NCBI RefSeq assembly: GCF_002099425.1
Contig: NW_018343990.1
Span: forward strand, 4,714,001 to 4,778,000
From: Phascolarctos cinereus
Taxonomy: Eukaryota > Chordata > Mammalia > Diprotodontia > Phascolarctidae
Reading direction: 5' to 3'
Length of the DNA stretch: 64,000 nucleotides
Shown: positions 43,531 to 55,370 of the stretch, in pieces
Position numbering within the stretch: position 1 is the first letter of the stretch
Layout of the letters: every line of letters begins with the position of its first letter
Program-made: the position numbers and the translations under genes
The notes under the pieces: model-generated
What the model was told of the DNA's origin: nothing
Databases searched by the model: none
The model's input: only the letters and a program-made list of their open reading frames with translations

Positions 43531-44500
43531 ACAATGAGTGGCACATTTGACATTATTTCATGTTTAGTGACTTGCACAGAATGGCCTGTAGTTAGTTCCT
43601 GGAGCTCTACTATAAGCTAGGACCATTCACTCTCCTCACATTCCCTCAGATGTTTCTGAGTCTTCTTTAGGACTGGCAAGAAGTGACAGTGTGGGGGACA
43701 GTGGGACTAGGAAACTAGTAATAACAGCATCGTGGTCAATGGTATCAAGCTCAAATAAAAATGGTTCATATATGAGGAACTTTGCTAGCTGAATATTGAC
43801 AGTTCTAAAATGTAATGTTACCTAAGTTTTTTAGGGATTTTAAAATTCTATTCTGTTAAGTATTTCCCAATAATATTTGAATTTGATTTTGGCTGCACTC
43901 AGGAGTACTGTGGGCTGAATGCATTGTGTGGGTTGCTAGTGTGACACCTCTGATTATGACTCTGAGAGGTTTCTAATGCTATACTTCAGGAATACATAGA
44001 AGTTTCATGGAGTCATGTTTAGCTGCACATTTGTCCAGTCCTATAAACCTGCCACTTGGGGAATAGAAGTACTCATGTAGGCTACGCTAGTTGGGAAAAG
44101 AATGCATCCTTGCGATTTAATTGGTGAGGGGATTTAGAATGTAACTGTTGATATGATTTTCTAGTCATCTTGGGTATAGAAAGCTCAGCCTAGAAAGAAT
44201 TATTTCTTCTCGCTCTTGATAGAATTCTCACCGTGAAGAACATTAACACAACTTTGTCACTGGGTACTCAACCAAAGTGAAATGCAGAGGCATGGGGCAG
44301 TTGCTATCACATTATGTATCCTTATTGAATAACTTTTTAATTTAGTAAATAAATTTCTCTTTATTAAATGTTGTATGGTCCATGAGCTTTTCACTGTAAT
44401 CCAATTCTGACCCTAGGCCACTAGACTGCTCTAAGCTAAAGATGTGACCTAGAACAATATGGGCAATAGTAGATATCTCAAAGAAATTATGATCTAGATT
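43531..44500. other. No recognised feature
   Basis: About 1 kb without repeat signature. The part at 43990-44350 has mixed composition and could be conserved non-coding DNA, but nothing in it is diagnostic. Confidence 0.3.
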
Positions 44501-44502
44501 AA

Positions 44503-44640
44503 GAAGTCATGGCATAGTGGATAGAGTACTGTCCTCAAAACCAGGAACAACTGGGTTCAGTGAATGCCTCTGTGATCCCTGGGAAGTCACTTAAGCTCTC
44601 AGTATTCAGGGCAACTCTCTAAGTCTATGAGTTATAGAGA
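44503..44640 (+). repeat. tRNA-derived SINE head and core (Ther type)
   Basis: Sense with 'gtcatggcatagtggataga', 'gtactgtcctcaaaaccagg' and 'ctgtgatccctgggaagtca'. The 3' part is lost. Confidence 0.7.
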
Positions 44641-46125
44641 ACAGGAGACAACTTCATCTGGGCATTCTCAATGCCAATAAAAATGCAGGTCTAGTCCCTA
44701 CCCCATTACCCACCAGTTTCTATACTTAGGGGTATTCAGTACAAAGTGATTCAACTTGATCTGGTTGTAGCTTCTCTGATAAGCCTCATTCAACACTTAA
44801 GTAAGTTGTTTCTTGGAATTTTGAACAAAGTTTCAAGATCACTACTTAGTTGTTCGAAAATCAAGGTAGAGAAATGATTGTTTTTGAGACCATCCACTTA
44901 ACGAACCAATTACAGAGTTTAACAAATGGTTGTAGCTAAAACTATCTAAATTATATGTAAATAATGGAATAATCTTCCTTTTTACCAGTTTGAACACACT
45001 TAGACAATTTTTATGTACTTTCTTCAATCTTCAACTTAAGTCCAAAAATTCAAGGATGAAAGACTCATTGAATAATGTTGAGGAGGTCCAAAGAATATTA
45101 CCTATACTATTAAAGAAAAAGAAACTACTTAGATTGTATAGATTCTAAATTTAGAAATGTAATCTAAACTTTCATATTAATTTTTTCCATATTAGAACAA
45201 TAAGTTATCCCATAGACATTTAAAAGGGCCACAAAATCCCATCTCTCTAGAATCTGCCTCTAATATTCTTCTTCATTATGGCAAGCCATGAATTCCTTAT
45301 TTCTAGGCTCATAAATGGAAACTTCAGAATACATTTGATTCTATAACTATAAAACTATTACATTCTCTTTAATAGTCCTTTACATGTGACTATAAGACTA
45401 AATTCTATATTTGTACTAAATGACTCTCAAAATTATTTGAAAATAATGGTTTAATCAAAGAGGGAAAAAAATAGTTTGTACTAATTTAGTCACCTATAAA
45501 TCCAGAAATATAATTTGTAAGGAAGTTATATTGCATCTCTACTGATTTCCAAGCAGACTGGCATTTTTCCTTCTCTGTCAATAGAGCAAATAGAGGATAA
45601 AGTGGGGAACATTTAAAATGACTTCAATTCTGAAAAGACACTCTAGCTATTTTACTAGGTCATAAAATAGATTTGGTCCTCAACTTTTCCCTAGACTCAA
45701 TCACAAAAAGTTAGAATTATTCAATCTGGTACTCTTTAGCTATAACTCCATTGCATATGTAGAGGTGAAACTCCTCTGTTTAATGGGTAGAAGAATGCTA
45801 CCCATTAAACTCAACTAAGGAGTTCTAGTGATCAAGGTATTACAAGGCCTAAGAGTTCTGAGATGAGGTTGTATTTGGCTACTCATTTGGTCCCAGGTAG
45901 ATATCTAGGAGCAATGGGAAGGATTGACAAAGTGGGCCCATGAATATGTGGTCCTGCCTTCTCTAAACCCCAATAATTTCCAACTTTAAGAGGGCCAAGA
46001 CTGAGTTAAACTCAAGTGGAAGTTAAAGCTTGACCATGTATCTCAATAGTTAGAAGAAAGTAGAATAAAATATAGGCAATAAATCTGGGCAAAATTAATA
46101 TAAAAATAACAATATTATTAATAAT
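44641..46125. other. No recognised feature
   Basis: AT-rich unique-looking DNA. A small inverted repeat 'taatgggtag...ctacccatta' lies at 45781-45807. Confidence 0.4.
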
Positions 46126-46127
46126 AA

Positions 46128-46378
46128 TAGCAAAAACAATAATAATACCTAACATTTATAAAGCACTTACTATGTGCTAAGTACTTTACAATTATCTATT
46201 TTAATCCTCACAACAACTTCATGAGGTAGGTGCTAATCAAAGCAAAAAGAGATTAAATTTTTATAAAAGATAAAATTTGCCCAGAGTCACACAGTTAAAA
46301 AGTGCCTGAGACCAGATTTGAACTCAGGTCTTCTGGACTCTAGCACTTATTCATTATCCAGGATGTCACCTAGCTTCC
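46128..46378 (-). repeat. MIR SINE, near full length
   Basis: Antisense with 'taacatttataaagcactta', 'ttaatcctcacaacaacttc', 'atgaggtaggtgctaatc', 'agagtcacacagttaaaaag' and 'gatttgaactcaggtcttct'. Confidence 0.85.
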
Positions 46379-46654
46379 CCAAGAGAATAAAAATATAGAA
46401 AGTATAAAATAAATGTATGATTTGACAAAACTTGGGGAGAAAAATATTAAACCAATATTTTATAGGATTCAAAGAATAAGGCTCAGCAAAACTATAAAAG
46501 GTAAGGTTATTTTCATTATAGTCCACATGTCCTTCCATATCATATTTTGGTTATTGAGGAAGTGACAACCACACAGACCATCATTGATGCTAGGAACTCA
46601 TTTCTTAACCTATTTATTTTCCCTCAAAGCACAGTTCAGATACATCTTTTTCTG

Positions 46655-47110
46655 ATTCAATTAGCAACAAATCCTACCACGTGCCAGGCACTGTGCTAAG
46701 TAGAAAGAAAATCATGAAACAATCCTTGTTCTCAAAAAGCTTCCATTCTGCTTCAGGAAAATGATGTATATACAGAAATGTAAACATAAAAGAGAAATGA
46801 AATAAATACACAGTAACTTGAGGGGAGTCATGACAATAGGGAGAATTGGGAAAGATCTTACAGGAAATCACAGGAGTTGAGACTTAAAGGAAACTAGCAA
46901 TGCTAAGGAATGGAAGTTAAGGGAGAGTGCATTTTAGGCATGGGGGCCAGCCTGTGAAAGGGCACAGAGGAAAGAGATGTAGTATCAGAAAGCACTGGCT
47001 AGTCTAGTATGGCTAGAATGTTGATTGATCAAGGAGAGCTGTATGAAATCAGTCTAGAAGGATAGACAAAAGACAGATTATGAAAATTTCCCTAATTCCC
47101 TTACCTAAAT
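46655..47110 (+). repeat. Ancient mammal-wide repeat, copy 1
   Basis: In order it has 'ccacgtgccaggcactgtgc', 'ccttgttctcaaaaagcttc', 'aggagttgagacttaaagga' and 'ggccagcctgtgaaagggca'. It ends with 'ctagtctagtatggctagaa'. The same order occurs at 61870-62540. Confidence 0.65.
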
Positions 47111-47204
47111 AAATTAATAAATAAGTAATTATTAGGTTATTTTTATTATGTAAATAACCTGGTCAGCTGGACTGAAATAAGGGTAAAAGAGAGAGAAACA
47201 TAAG

Positions 47205-47645
47205 ATTGTCAGGGAAAATTTCAAGAAAAAGCATCACCTTCATCTGAGAAGATCAAGAAAAGATTCATGTAATAGGTGGCATCTAAGGAAGACCATGAGG
47301 TTTTGATATATGAAGAGAAGAGAATGAATCCAAGGAGGGGCACATAGGGTAAATACATGGATGAAAGAAAAGACAGAAGGAGATCAGGGAATAGATAGCA
47401 GGCCATTCAGAGGCTGGCTGAATGTGAAGGAGTAGGGAAAAATAAGAATAGAGGCAGATTGTAGGAAGCCTTGATTGTCTTCTAAAACACTTGTATTTTT
47501 TATTCTCTAGGTAATAGAGAGCCTCTGGAGGTTTTCTGACCAGGGCATTGAGATGATCATGTTCATACCTTGGTAATATTATGTTTGCATCCATGTGAAG
47601 GAAAGATAGAGATGGGGAAGCAAGAGACTGGAGTCAGAGAGACTG
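47205..47645 (+). repeat. Ancient mammal-wide repeat, copy 2 in tandem
   Basis: Overlapping family blocks appear again. They are 'aataggtggcatctaaggaa', 'agattgtaggaagccttgat', 'taatagagagcctctggagg' and 'ttttctgaccagggcattga', so a second copy or the downstream part of the first is present. Confidence 0.6.
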
Positions 47646-47793
47646 CCTTATAAGAAAGTAATTCCTCTTAAGAAACCCAAGACTTCGAGTGGCACTGTTG
47701 AATATTTTATAGGCATTTACATAAAAATTGAAGCATCTGAAACACATGATACCTATACAAAAACTTCTAGAAACTTCATCAAATGCTATAGAA

Positions 47794-48403
47794 CAAGGTT
47801 CCCAAATTTATTTGGCCTACCACCCCCTTTTCAAAAAAGAAAAATATACTCCCCATGGAAATCTACTTTCTTTAACCTTTTTTTTAATTTGTGTCATTTC
47901 AAAAGGAATATAAAATACATTTTATTAAAAATGACATATCTTACATTTAATAATTTATTGTAAATTTGTGACTGTTTTCCTGCATTGAAATTTTGATAAT
48001 TAAATATTGTGTCATGTAAATGTATAGTATCGTACCATAAACAAGTCATTACATGTACACATTCCTACCAATGGATGCTGGACTTCCCAACAATGCTTGA
48101 CACACTCACCTGCCACCACTTGCTTGTTAAGACCTGTTGGTGGACTTGACTGATTGGTTATAACTTGCGTTTTGTATATTTATTTGGAAAATAATGTAAA
48201 CACTATGGTTTTAACTCCATTACACAATAGATGAAACATGTATGAATGATTTTTCAAAATTGTCTTCTCTTCTTTCCTTATGCTTCCATTGCCCCCTTAT
48301 TTTTATTCAATGCCCCTGCCATTGCCCATAAGGCTACTATCACCCCCCTGGAGCACTCCAGCACCCTCCCACATGGCAGTATCATCCATTTTGGGAACCT
48401 CTG
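47794..48403. mobile_element. Non-autonomous hAT DNA transposon with TIRs and 8-bp duplication
   Basis: A 610-bp element with ends 'caaggttcccaaattt' (47794-47809) and 'attttgggaacctctg' (48388-48403), which are inverted repeats of each other. The flanks 'ctatagaa' (47786-47793) and 'ctctagaa' (48404-48411) form an 8-bp duplication with one mismatch. They match the nTCTAGAn preference known for hAT elements. The interior is AT-rich and non-coding, so it needed a transposase from elsewhere. I cannot name the family. Confidence 0.85.
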
Positions 48404-48714
48404 CTCTAGAATAAGTTTGGAATCTGCCTCATTCCTGTACAAATGTCCTGAATACTAGCTACTTTATCACCACACTCTAAAGTACCTACATTTCAAAGAA
48501 AGTAAGAATTTTCAGACAGTTCGGTACACACATTTGGTATTTAAAATATTCAAAAAACAGTGGGGGGAAAAAGTGTTATTCAAATGTTATTTTATCCTCT
48601 TCTAGAATCTGAAATGACATCCTAAGAGTTTCAGTACCTACTAGCTTTGACTAAATTATAATACCATGTTATTCCTCCTTTCTTTTAGGAAGGCCTGGTT
48701 CTCCATACAATTAC

Positions 48715-48930
48715 TAGTACTACCACACTTACTGACAATTCTGACAATAAGTGCTGCATGACTCTAGGCAAGTCACTTAACTTCTGTTTGCTTCAGTGTC
48801 TTCATCTGTAAAATGAGGATAATTATAGAACCTGCCACTCAGAGTTGTGATGGGTGGGGGGAAAAAAAGAGATAATTTTGTTAAAGTGCTTTGAAAACCT
48901 GAAAGCACTACATAAAAGCTAGCAACTGCT
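48715..48930 (+). repeat. MIR SINE (left of a head-to-head pair)
   Basis: Sense with 'ctctaggcaagtcacttaac', 'ttcatctgtaaaatgaggat', 'cctgccactcagagttgtga' and 'gcactacataaaagctagc'. Confidence 0.85.
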
Positions 48931-48934
48931 AGCA

Positions 48935-49150
48935 ATGTTTTGTTGTTTACATAGTACTTTAAATCTGTAAAATGTTTTATAAATATGAGTCTCTTTAAGC
49001 TTTCCAGCCAGCCTAAGAGGGAGGTATTACAATATCTCTTTTAGAGATAATGAAACTGAAGAACAGAAAGATTCAGTTAATAAATGTCAGAGGTAGAATT
49101 TGAACCCAAATCTTTCTGAAACTAAGTCAAGTATTCTTTCTACTATGTAT
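48935..49150 (-). repeat. MIR SINE (right of the pair)
   Basis: Antisense with 'tttacatagtactttaaatc', 'ctaagagggaggtattacaa', 'gaatttgaacccaaatcttt' and 'ctactatgta'. Confidence 0.7.
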
Positions 49151-49229
49151 TGATGCAAAGTAAGTTCTACCTCTGATCATCTTTCATGTAGAAAGCAACA
49201 CAGAAAATAAATTAATTTGACCTAAGCCA

Positions 49230-49760
49230 TGGAGAGTTAAGGTACTTTTGGTTGGTTTTGTTTTCCTCAATGAGTCAGCAAGTTGTTTTATATGTAACAG
49301 AATTTTGCCGTGACCTACAGTAATTCAGCTCTCATGCTGTTGGAAATTAATCTTGCACTTGTACAAGGCACCACCTTTGGTTGAATTTTATGCACTCAAA
49401 TGATAGTATCTGCCCAGTGAATCAGTGTTTTAGAATGCAATAAAGAGCAGTGATTTATACTGTTTCAAAAAGAAAGCCACAGAAAAGTTTTCTATAGAAT
49501 TCACATTGGAAATGTCTATTCTCTGCAGTCGATTTCATTGTGGGGTTAGAAACACTTTTTGCCCCAAGTGCTTCTTCTCCTCCTGCCTCTTAATTGTTGT
49601 TATTTGGCAGTATGAAATATTGATGACATTGGTCAAAAAGATTGACAACTGCATGAATTGTTATTAACCAGCCTGTTAGTTTTGGTTAAATTTCAATAAA
49701 TACCAAGATGCAGCACAAACCCTCTGGGAGTCTTTCTCAATGTCTAATAATGAACCCTTT
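49230..49760. other. Repeat-free block, candidate conserved non-coding DNA
   Basis: Over 500 bp without a repeat signature. Recurrent AATTA, CAATAAA and TGATG motifs and several short near-palindromes are present. No open frame of note. It is the longest such block with even base composition in this half of the window. Confidence 0.25.
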
Positions 49761-50239
49761 CAGATCTTTCAGAGCTCTTTCTTCTATAATCTCTATTGCC
49801 TTCCTTTTGAAACATCAAAATGAGATTCTCTAGTCACTTCCCCCCCAAAAAAAAAAGTTGATAATTACTTTTTTAAAGCTATGCATAGGAAGAAATCTAA
49901 GCAATCATATCACATTGGGAGAGAGTTTATCCTCACTCATATTCAGCAGGTAAGATTCAGATTCTTCATGATGAGTACCTGGCTGCCTGTATAATAGCTT
50001 CATTGGAATTTAAAACCATATAAATCCAAGAAGGATGGAAGAGAGTTAGGGGGGAGATAACAGGAACACAGAAAGATGAATTTAAAGCAAAAATGTTCTT
50101 GTAGAGTATGAGTGCAACGATGATAGTCATAAGCTTTAGGAAATGAATTAAGCTGTTGATCTTTGTGCACAGCAGGTGTCCCCTTGAACACATCTTAAAT
50201 AACACTGTCTGCTGCCTAACTCCACACCAAAAAGTTGAC
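49761..50239. other. No recognised feature
   Basis: A minus-strand 108-residue frame (49966-50292) crosses this stretch. It has no recognised domain and runs into an L2, so I do not call it a gene. Confidence 0.4.
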
Positions 50240-50515
50240 TGTCGTTTTTTTGGTTTCATATGCCTTCCAACCATGTATTGTGTGCACTTCAAAAGTTGCT
50301 CCTTCCTACAAGATTGCGCCAGTCATCAGTATAATTTCCCATTACTTTTTTACTTACCACGTCTATTTTGAATTTATCTGTATGTATATTGTTCCCCCAA
50401 TATTATGTAATTCCCTTGAGGACAGAGACTGTTTCATTTTATCCTTTTATTCCCAGTACCTAGTGTAAGATACATAATCAGCACTTAATAAACACTTGTG
50501 GAATTGAATTCAATT
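50240..50515 (+). repeat. L2 LINE 3' end
   Basis: Sense with 'aattcccttgaggacagaga', 'ttattcccagtacctagtgt' and 'cagcacttaataaacacttg'. Confidence 0.8.
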
Positions 50516-51004
50516 ATTTTTCAGTTTATGGTTTCACTAAGAATAAGCTTACCATGAACATAAATCACAACTTCTTCACACCTTAATGGTTTATTTCATG
50601 AGTTATTTCCCATCGTATCACCTTAAAACTCAGCATCTGGGTTTTTAGCCAGCACAGCATTAATGTCCTGTGGAGCAAGGACTGACCTTATGGAGGAAAT
50701 GTTGGTACCTCAGCCCAGCAATAGCTGACACCAGGACTCATTCAGCAATAATGTTAATTCTGGAGAGGAACATGGTGGGTTAAGTTTGAGACTTTTCCTT
50801 CCAAAAGACCAAAGTGGTACAATGTAGAATGCGGCCATTGGTATTGAAAAAAAAAAGGAAGTCTGTACTTTGTTTCTGTTATATCTTTTAATACATTTTA
50901 ATTAATCTTTATATATATAATTTTAATAACATTTTTATATTCCTTTGTTAAAAAATGATAGTAAGTTATGAAATGGAATTGAGGTGCTAGTCTCTGTCAC
51001 CTAT
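50516..51004. other. No recognised feature
   Basis: Unique-looking sequence with an A run near 50847 and a TA-rich patch near 50910-50930. Confidence 0.4.
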
Positions 51005-51535
51005 CAATAAGGAAACACAGCCAGTGAGCATCTGTGTCTGTGTGTATGTATGTGTATATGTATATATATACACATATATATGATGTATGTGTGTATACGT
51101 GTGACAGAGAGAAAGAGAGAGACAGAAATACACAAAGACAAAAAGAGACAGAAATAGAGGCAGGAAAGTATAAAGACAAAAAAAAAGAAAAGCATAGACA
51201 GACACACACAAAAACAGAGAGAGAAACAGAGGAAGAGACAGAGACAAAGAGTCAGAGGCTGAGAGATATAGAAAAAATAGAAACACACAGACAAAGAGAT
51301 ACAGAAAGACAAACAGAAAGGCAACAAGACAGCTGCAAAGTAAGAGACAGAAAGGGACCAAAACACACAGAAAGGCAGAGACATAAAGTCACACAGAAAC
51401 AGAGAGAGATAGGTAGAAAAACACAAAGAGAAGACACAGAGGCCCAGAGACAAAGACGGAGAGTAATAAAGAGACATGGTGACAAAAAGAAATACAGAGA
51501 CAGAGAGAGACAAAGACACAGACAGAATTTCAGAA
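51005..51535. repeat. Degenerate GACAGA/CACAGA minisatellite-like tract
   Basis: A TG/TA-alternating head (51030-51105) leads into more than 400 bp of purine-rich DNA. It is built from diverged GAGACAGA, GACAAAGA and CACACAGA units without a fixed period. Open frames of 171 and 181 residues cross it on opposite strands purely because the repeat lacks stops. Confidence 0.9.
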
Positions 51536-51589
51536 CAAGAGTATATTCATCACATATACTGAAGGAACTTCTGCCTTGATAGAACCTTC

Positions 51590-51730
51590 CAGGTACACTC
51601 TACAGCCGCTGTGTTCAGGTACCCAGGGCCACTTCTCTGACCTGATGAGACAATGAAATGGGACTGTGGCGGGCAATGAACCGCATTATCTGGACTATCA
51701 CTATCAACAACAATAACGCGTAATGTTTTC
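51590..51730. other. Small CpG-containing patch
   Basis: Holds several CpGs ('cagccgctg', 'gtggcggg', 'gaaccgcat', 'aacgcgtaa') in about 130 bp, in a window that is otherwise very poor in CpG. No repeat or exon is recognised. Confidence 0.35.
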
Positions 51731-52074
51731 AAGATTATCCCATTTGTGTAAAGGGCAGGCTTCACATCTCCCTCCTAAGAAGTAGAAGAATAACAGAACT
51801 TTTCCTCTTCCTGACTTCCATAGTCTCTCTTCAAAAATCTACAATAACAAGGGCACCAAACCTAGTACCACTAAAAGACACTTAGCAAAACTAATCCTTG
51901 GTATGTTGGCAACAAAGTAGCCTCTAACGTTTAATTTCTAGTGATATTTCCAACTACTCCGTCCCCTATTCTTCACTTAAATTAGAACAATGCCACCCTA
52001 ACCTTCAGATATACTTTGAAATGCCAAATACGTTTTTTTTTCCCCTTCACAAAACATACTGAGAGAGGCAGGAA

Positions 52075-52275
52075 GAAGAGACAATATAGAGCTGACCTTA
52101 AAGCCAGCAAAATCTAGTTTCCATTCTCCCCATTCCCATCCGTACACAGACTAGCTATGGGCCACAAGGCAAATTACATAATCTCTCCATGCTTTATGCA
52201 CTTCTGCTTTGGAAAAGGAAGCTTCCTCACCATAAAGTTCCCTATACTGATAAAACTACAGGTCCAGGACCTACC
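52075..52275 (+). repeat. MIR SINE, decayed
   Basis: Sense with 'cagactagctatgggccaca', 'aggcaaattacataatctct' and 'ccatgctttatgcacttctg'. Confidence 0.55.
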
Positions 52276-53325
52276 CTGTTTCTAGAACGTAATAGTCGTG
52301 AGCAGACTTAAACTTGACTTCTTATGGAACTAAGGCAAAGTTAGAGGTAGAGAAGAATTTCATGGAATTTGAATCTTCTACCCACTATTCCATTCCCCCA
52401 CCTTCCACTAAAAATAAAACTCAACAAGGAGACAATTTAAAAAATCTCTCTCTTCTCCTATCTTGGCCTTCAGCTAAAGCTCCCAAACTAGTTCAGTCTT
52501 TTCTTAAAAATTGGCAGGTCTCAATAATTTCTCAAACTCTCATTAAACTTTCTTTAATCAACAGCAAATTACATAGCCAAATTTTATGAAAAAATTCTCT
52601 AAATGCACAGTTTTCCAGAAATGGCAAAGCAGGCAATTGGGCTAAGGTTCTCCATAATTCTGAGTTTCCTAAATCATAAATAAACCCTCATAACTATCTT
52701 TCTTGGAACACACAGCTACACAGCATACTATCATTGCTTTGTAAAATCACTGGGATAAATACAGCAAAAATAATCTTATGCCAAGAAGAACGGATAAGCA
52801 ACTTATTTAAATAATGGTTCCAATTGTGCTATCTCTGTTCCCTGTGTCTTTAGTAATTGAAGCTGCTGCATTTCAATTCTGACATTTAATCAATACATGT
52901 AAATCACCTCAGAGACCTATTATTCCTAGATTCATTAATCCAGTCAGGCAGAAGACAAGCATGTAGGAGAATTGTACAGGACAGTTTTCTGGTTGAGGTC
53001 AAAGAGGAGGATATGTTATGTTGAGCTTTTAAAAGCAAATGTACTCTGCAAAGTACAAGTGTCTTGTCAGTCCTGCAGTTCTCAGTAAAGTAGGTAATGT
53101 TTTGTGCCAACGAGTACTCAAGTTTCCTCTTTAATTTAAGCTACTTCCACAGTTAAGGATGTTTTCCATGAGTCACAGAGTACAGAGACACTTTTGACTA
53201 ACATTATCTTAAAAAAAAACTATGCTTTTTAAAACTGAGAGTTTCTTAGTTTTCTTTCTTTTATTCAGAAGCTAAAGTAAGATTATTAACTACAGAATTT
53301 GTTTTGCTAGACTGCGCGTTTGTTA
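52276..53325. other. No recognised feature
   Basis: About 1 kb of AT-rich DNA with no repeat family or coding frame that I can identify. Confidence 0.4.
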
Positions 53326-53329
53326 GAAG

Positions 53330-55370
53330 AAAATTATTTTCCCTTTTATTTTTCAGTAAGGAAGGGGGTGGGAGAGTGGGAAAACAGAACTCCACTAATC
53401 ATTAAGAAAAAGAGAGGTAAGAGGTATAGTATCCCTTAATAGGAGATAAATATTGTGCCCTGTTAGAGTCCTAATGTTTTCAAGAGTCACAAAAGAATAT
53501 GAATAAGACAAGCAAAGAATCTGGGAATGGTTTTGTTCTATTTTAATGATTATAGGAGAATAAGGAAAGATTAGTATTAAAAGATTATACTGAGGAAATG
53601 AGAAGGAAGAGGAGGGAACTCATTATCTAGCATAATAGAGGCACATAAGATCAAAAGTACAAATATGGAGGAGTAGGTAGGAAGAAAGGGGTATCCCTGA
53701 ACCTTGTTTTCACCTGTTTTGGACAAAGGAAAGTAGAACAGACATACAGAGTATGATACAAAAATACATTAAATTTAACAGGGAAATAGGAAGGGGGCAA
53801 GAGAAGGGAGAGGGTTTTTAAGAGAGGGCAGGATAGGTGAAGGAGAAATCATAAACAAAACAAACCCCAACATCAGGAAAGAGGGAAGAAAAAAGGGGAG
53901 GTTGCAAGTAAAGAAAGAATGTAAAGGGGGAGAAGGGAAGGGGAAGAGAAAAGGAGCAAAGAAAAATAAACAAATCCCACTAGACCATATCTGTTAGGCA
54001 ACTCTTATCATACCACCTTTTTCATTGTGAAGAGTGATGTAGAAAAGAGGAAATAACAGAAAAGGACAAGGTAGATGAAAACAGACTTTTAATGATTATA
54101 ACCATTATAACATGAATAGTATTAACTCACTCAAGCAATGGAAAAGAATTGCATAATGGTTTCAAAACCAGATATCAATATAAAAAACTGATAAGAAAAA
54201 TATTTGAAACAAAGATATTTACATAGAGTAAAAAGGAGAATTTGGAGCCAAATCTATTATGCTTCAGGCAAACTTAAAAAAAAAAAAGGAAGGGAAGCAA
54301 TTACAAATTCAGACAAGACTACGGTAAAAAGAGAAACAAAAGTCATAAGCTAAGGAAATATAGAATACTTAAATTCACCACATATAATGAAAACATCAAT
54401 ATTCAATATGTTAAAAATATATAACATCTGAACACTTGAAGTAAAAAACTCATGGAGTTGAAGGGAGAAATTTGTGGTAAAACTATAATCATATGTGACC
54501 TAAAAGCAGCCCCTTTCAGACACAGACAAATCTAAAGCATGCCAAACAAGGAAAAACTTAAAGAACTAAATGGAACTTTAGTAAAATTAGAAATCATAGG
54601 TCTCTGATAATTGAGGCATTAGAACACCCAGCCATGCATGGTATCTTAAAAAAAAAAAAACAGATCATATTTGGGGCATAAATAAAAATTATAAGCAAAT
54701 GCAAGAAAACAGAAATAATAGACATCCTTTGCTAACCACAATGTCAAATATATATTCAATAAGGATCATTTGCATAAATTAAATTTAACTAAAGATTAAA
54801 TAAATGACTACTGTAAATGATAGCCCAAAGAACAAATCACAGAAATAATACTGTTTAATCAAAGAAAATATAACAATTATTAGATACTGAACAAATAACA
54901 AATAATAAAATATTGGAATGCATTTCAAGTAATCCTTAGTGGAAAATATATATTTCTAAATGTTTTCATCAACAAAAGAGATGAAGTACAGATCAATTCA
55001 GTACAACTAAAAATCTAGTAAACAAATAAAAAACACCAACTTTGAAACAAAGTAGAAATTCTGAAAATTAAAGAAGAAAATATACTAAATCAAAATTGTA
55101 AAAAATTGAATTCATAAATTAAACTTGGTTATGATAAAAAATTACAGTGTGATTTTTAAAAAGAGAGAACCAAATTCTTTATATCCAAAATCAAAAAAGA
55201 ATTCAGTAATAATTAAGAGGAAATAAAGGAAACCATTGGAGATTATTTTACCAAATATGTAAAACAAATCTCATAACTGAGATGAAATGGATATATATTT
55301 ATAAACTATAAAATATCTCAATTAACAGAAACAAATTTATTACATAACCTAGTTTACCAAAACAAAAACA
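53330..55370 (+). repeat. Old decayed L1: inter-ORF region and ORF2 endonuclease part
   Basis: Sense-strand purine-rich DNA (53330-54060) is followed by a decayed ORF2 start near 54095-54170. It reads TIITMNSINSLKQWKRIA, compared with VNMNGMNSP in the L1 at 25034 and human TLNINGLNSAIK. Further on, DHIWGIN (54662-54685) matches the L1 endonuclease 'DHILGHK' block, and a Lys/Asn-rich linker runs to about 55370. The reverse transcriptase and 3' end are missing, so this is an internal fragment. It has many stops and no function. Confidence 0.7.

Noticed and set aside
49966-50292. 108-residue minus-strand frame
   Set aside because: No recognised domain, and its N-terminal part lies in L2 sequence; I cannot support a gene.
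51034-51579. 181-residue plus-strand open frame rich in Arg, Gln, Glu and Thr (and 171 residues on the opposite strand)
   Set aside because: Both frames arise from the stop-poor GACAGA repeat; there is no domain, and composition follows the repeat.
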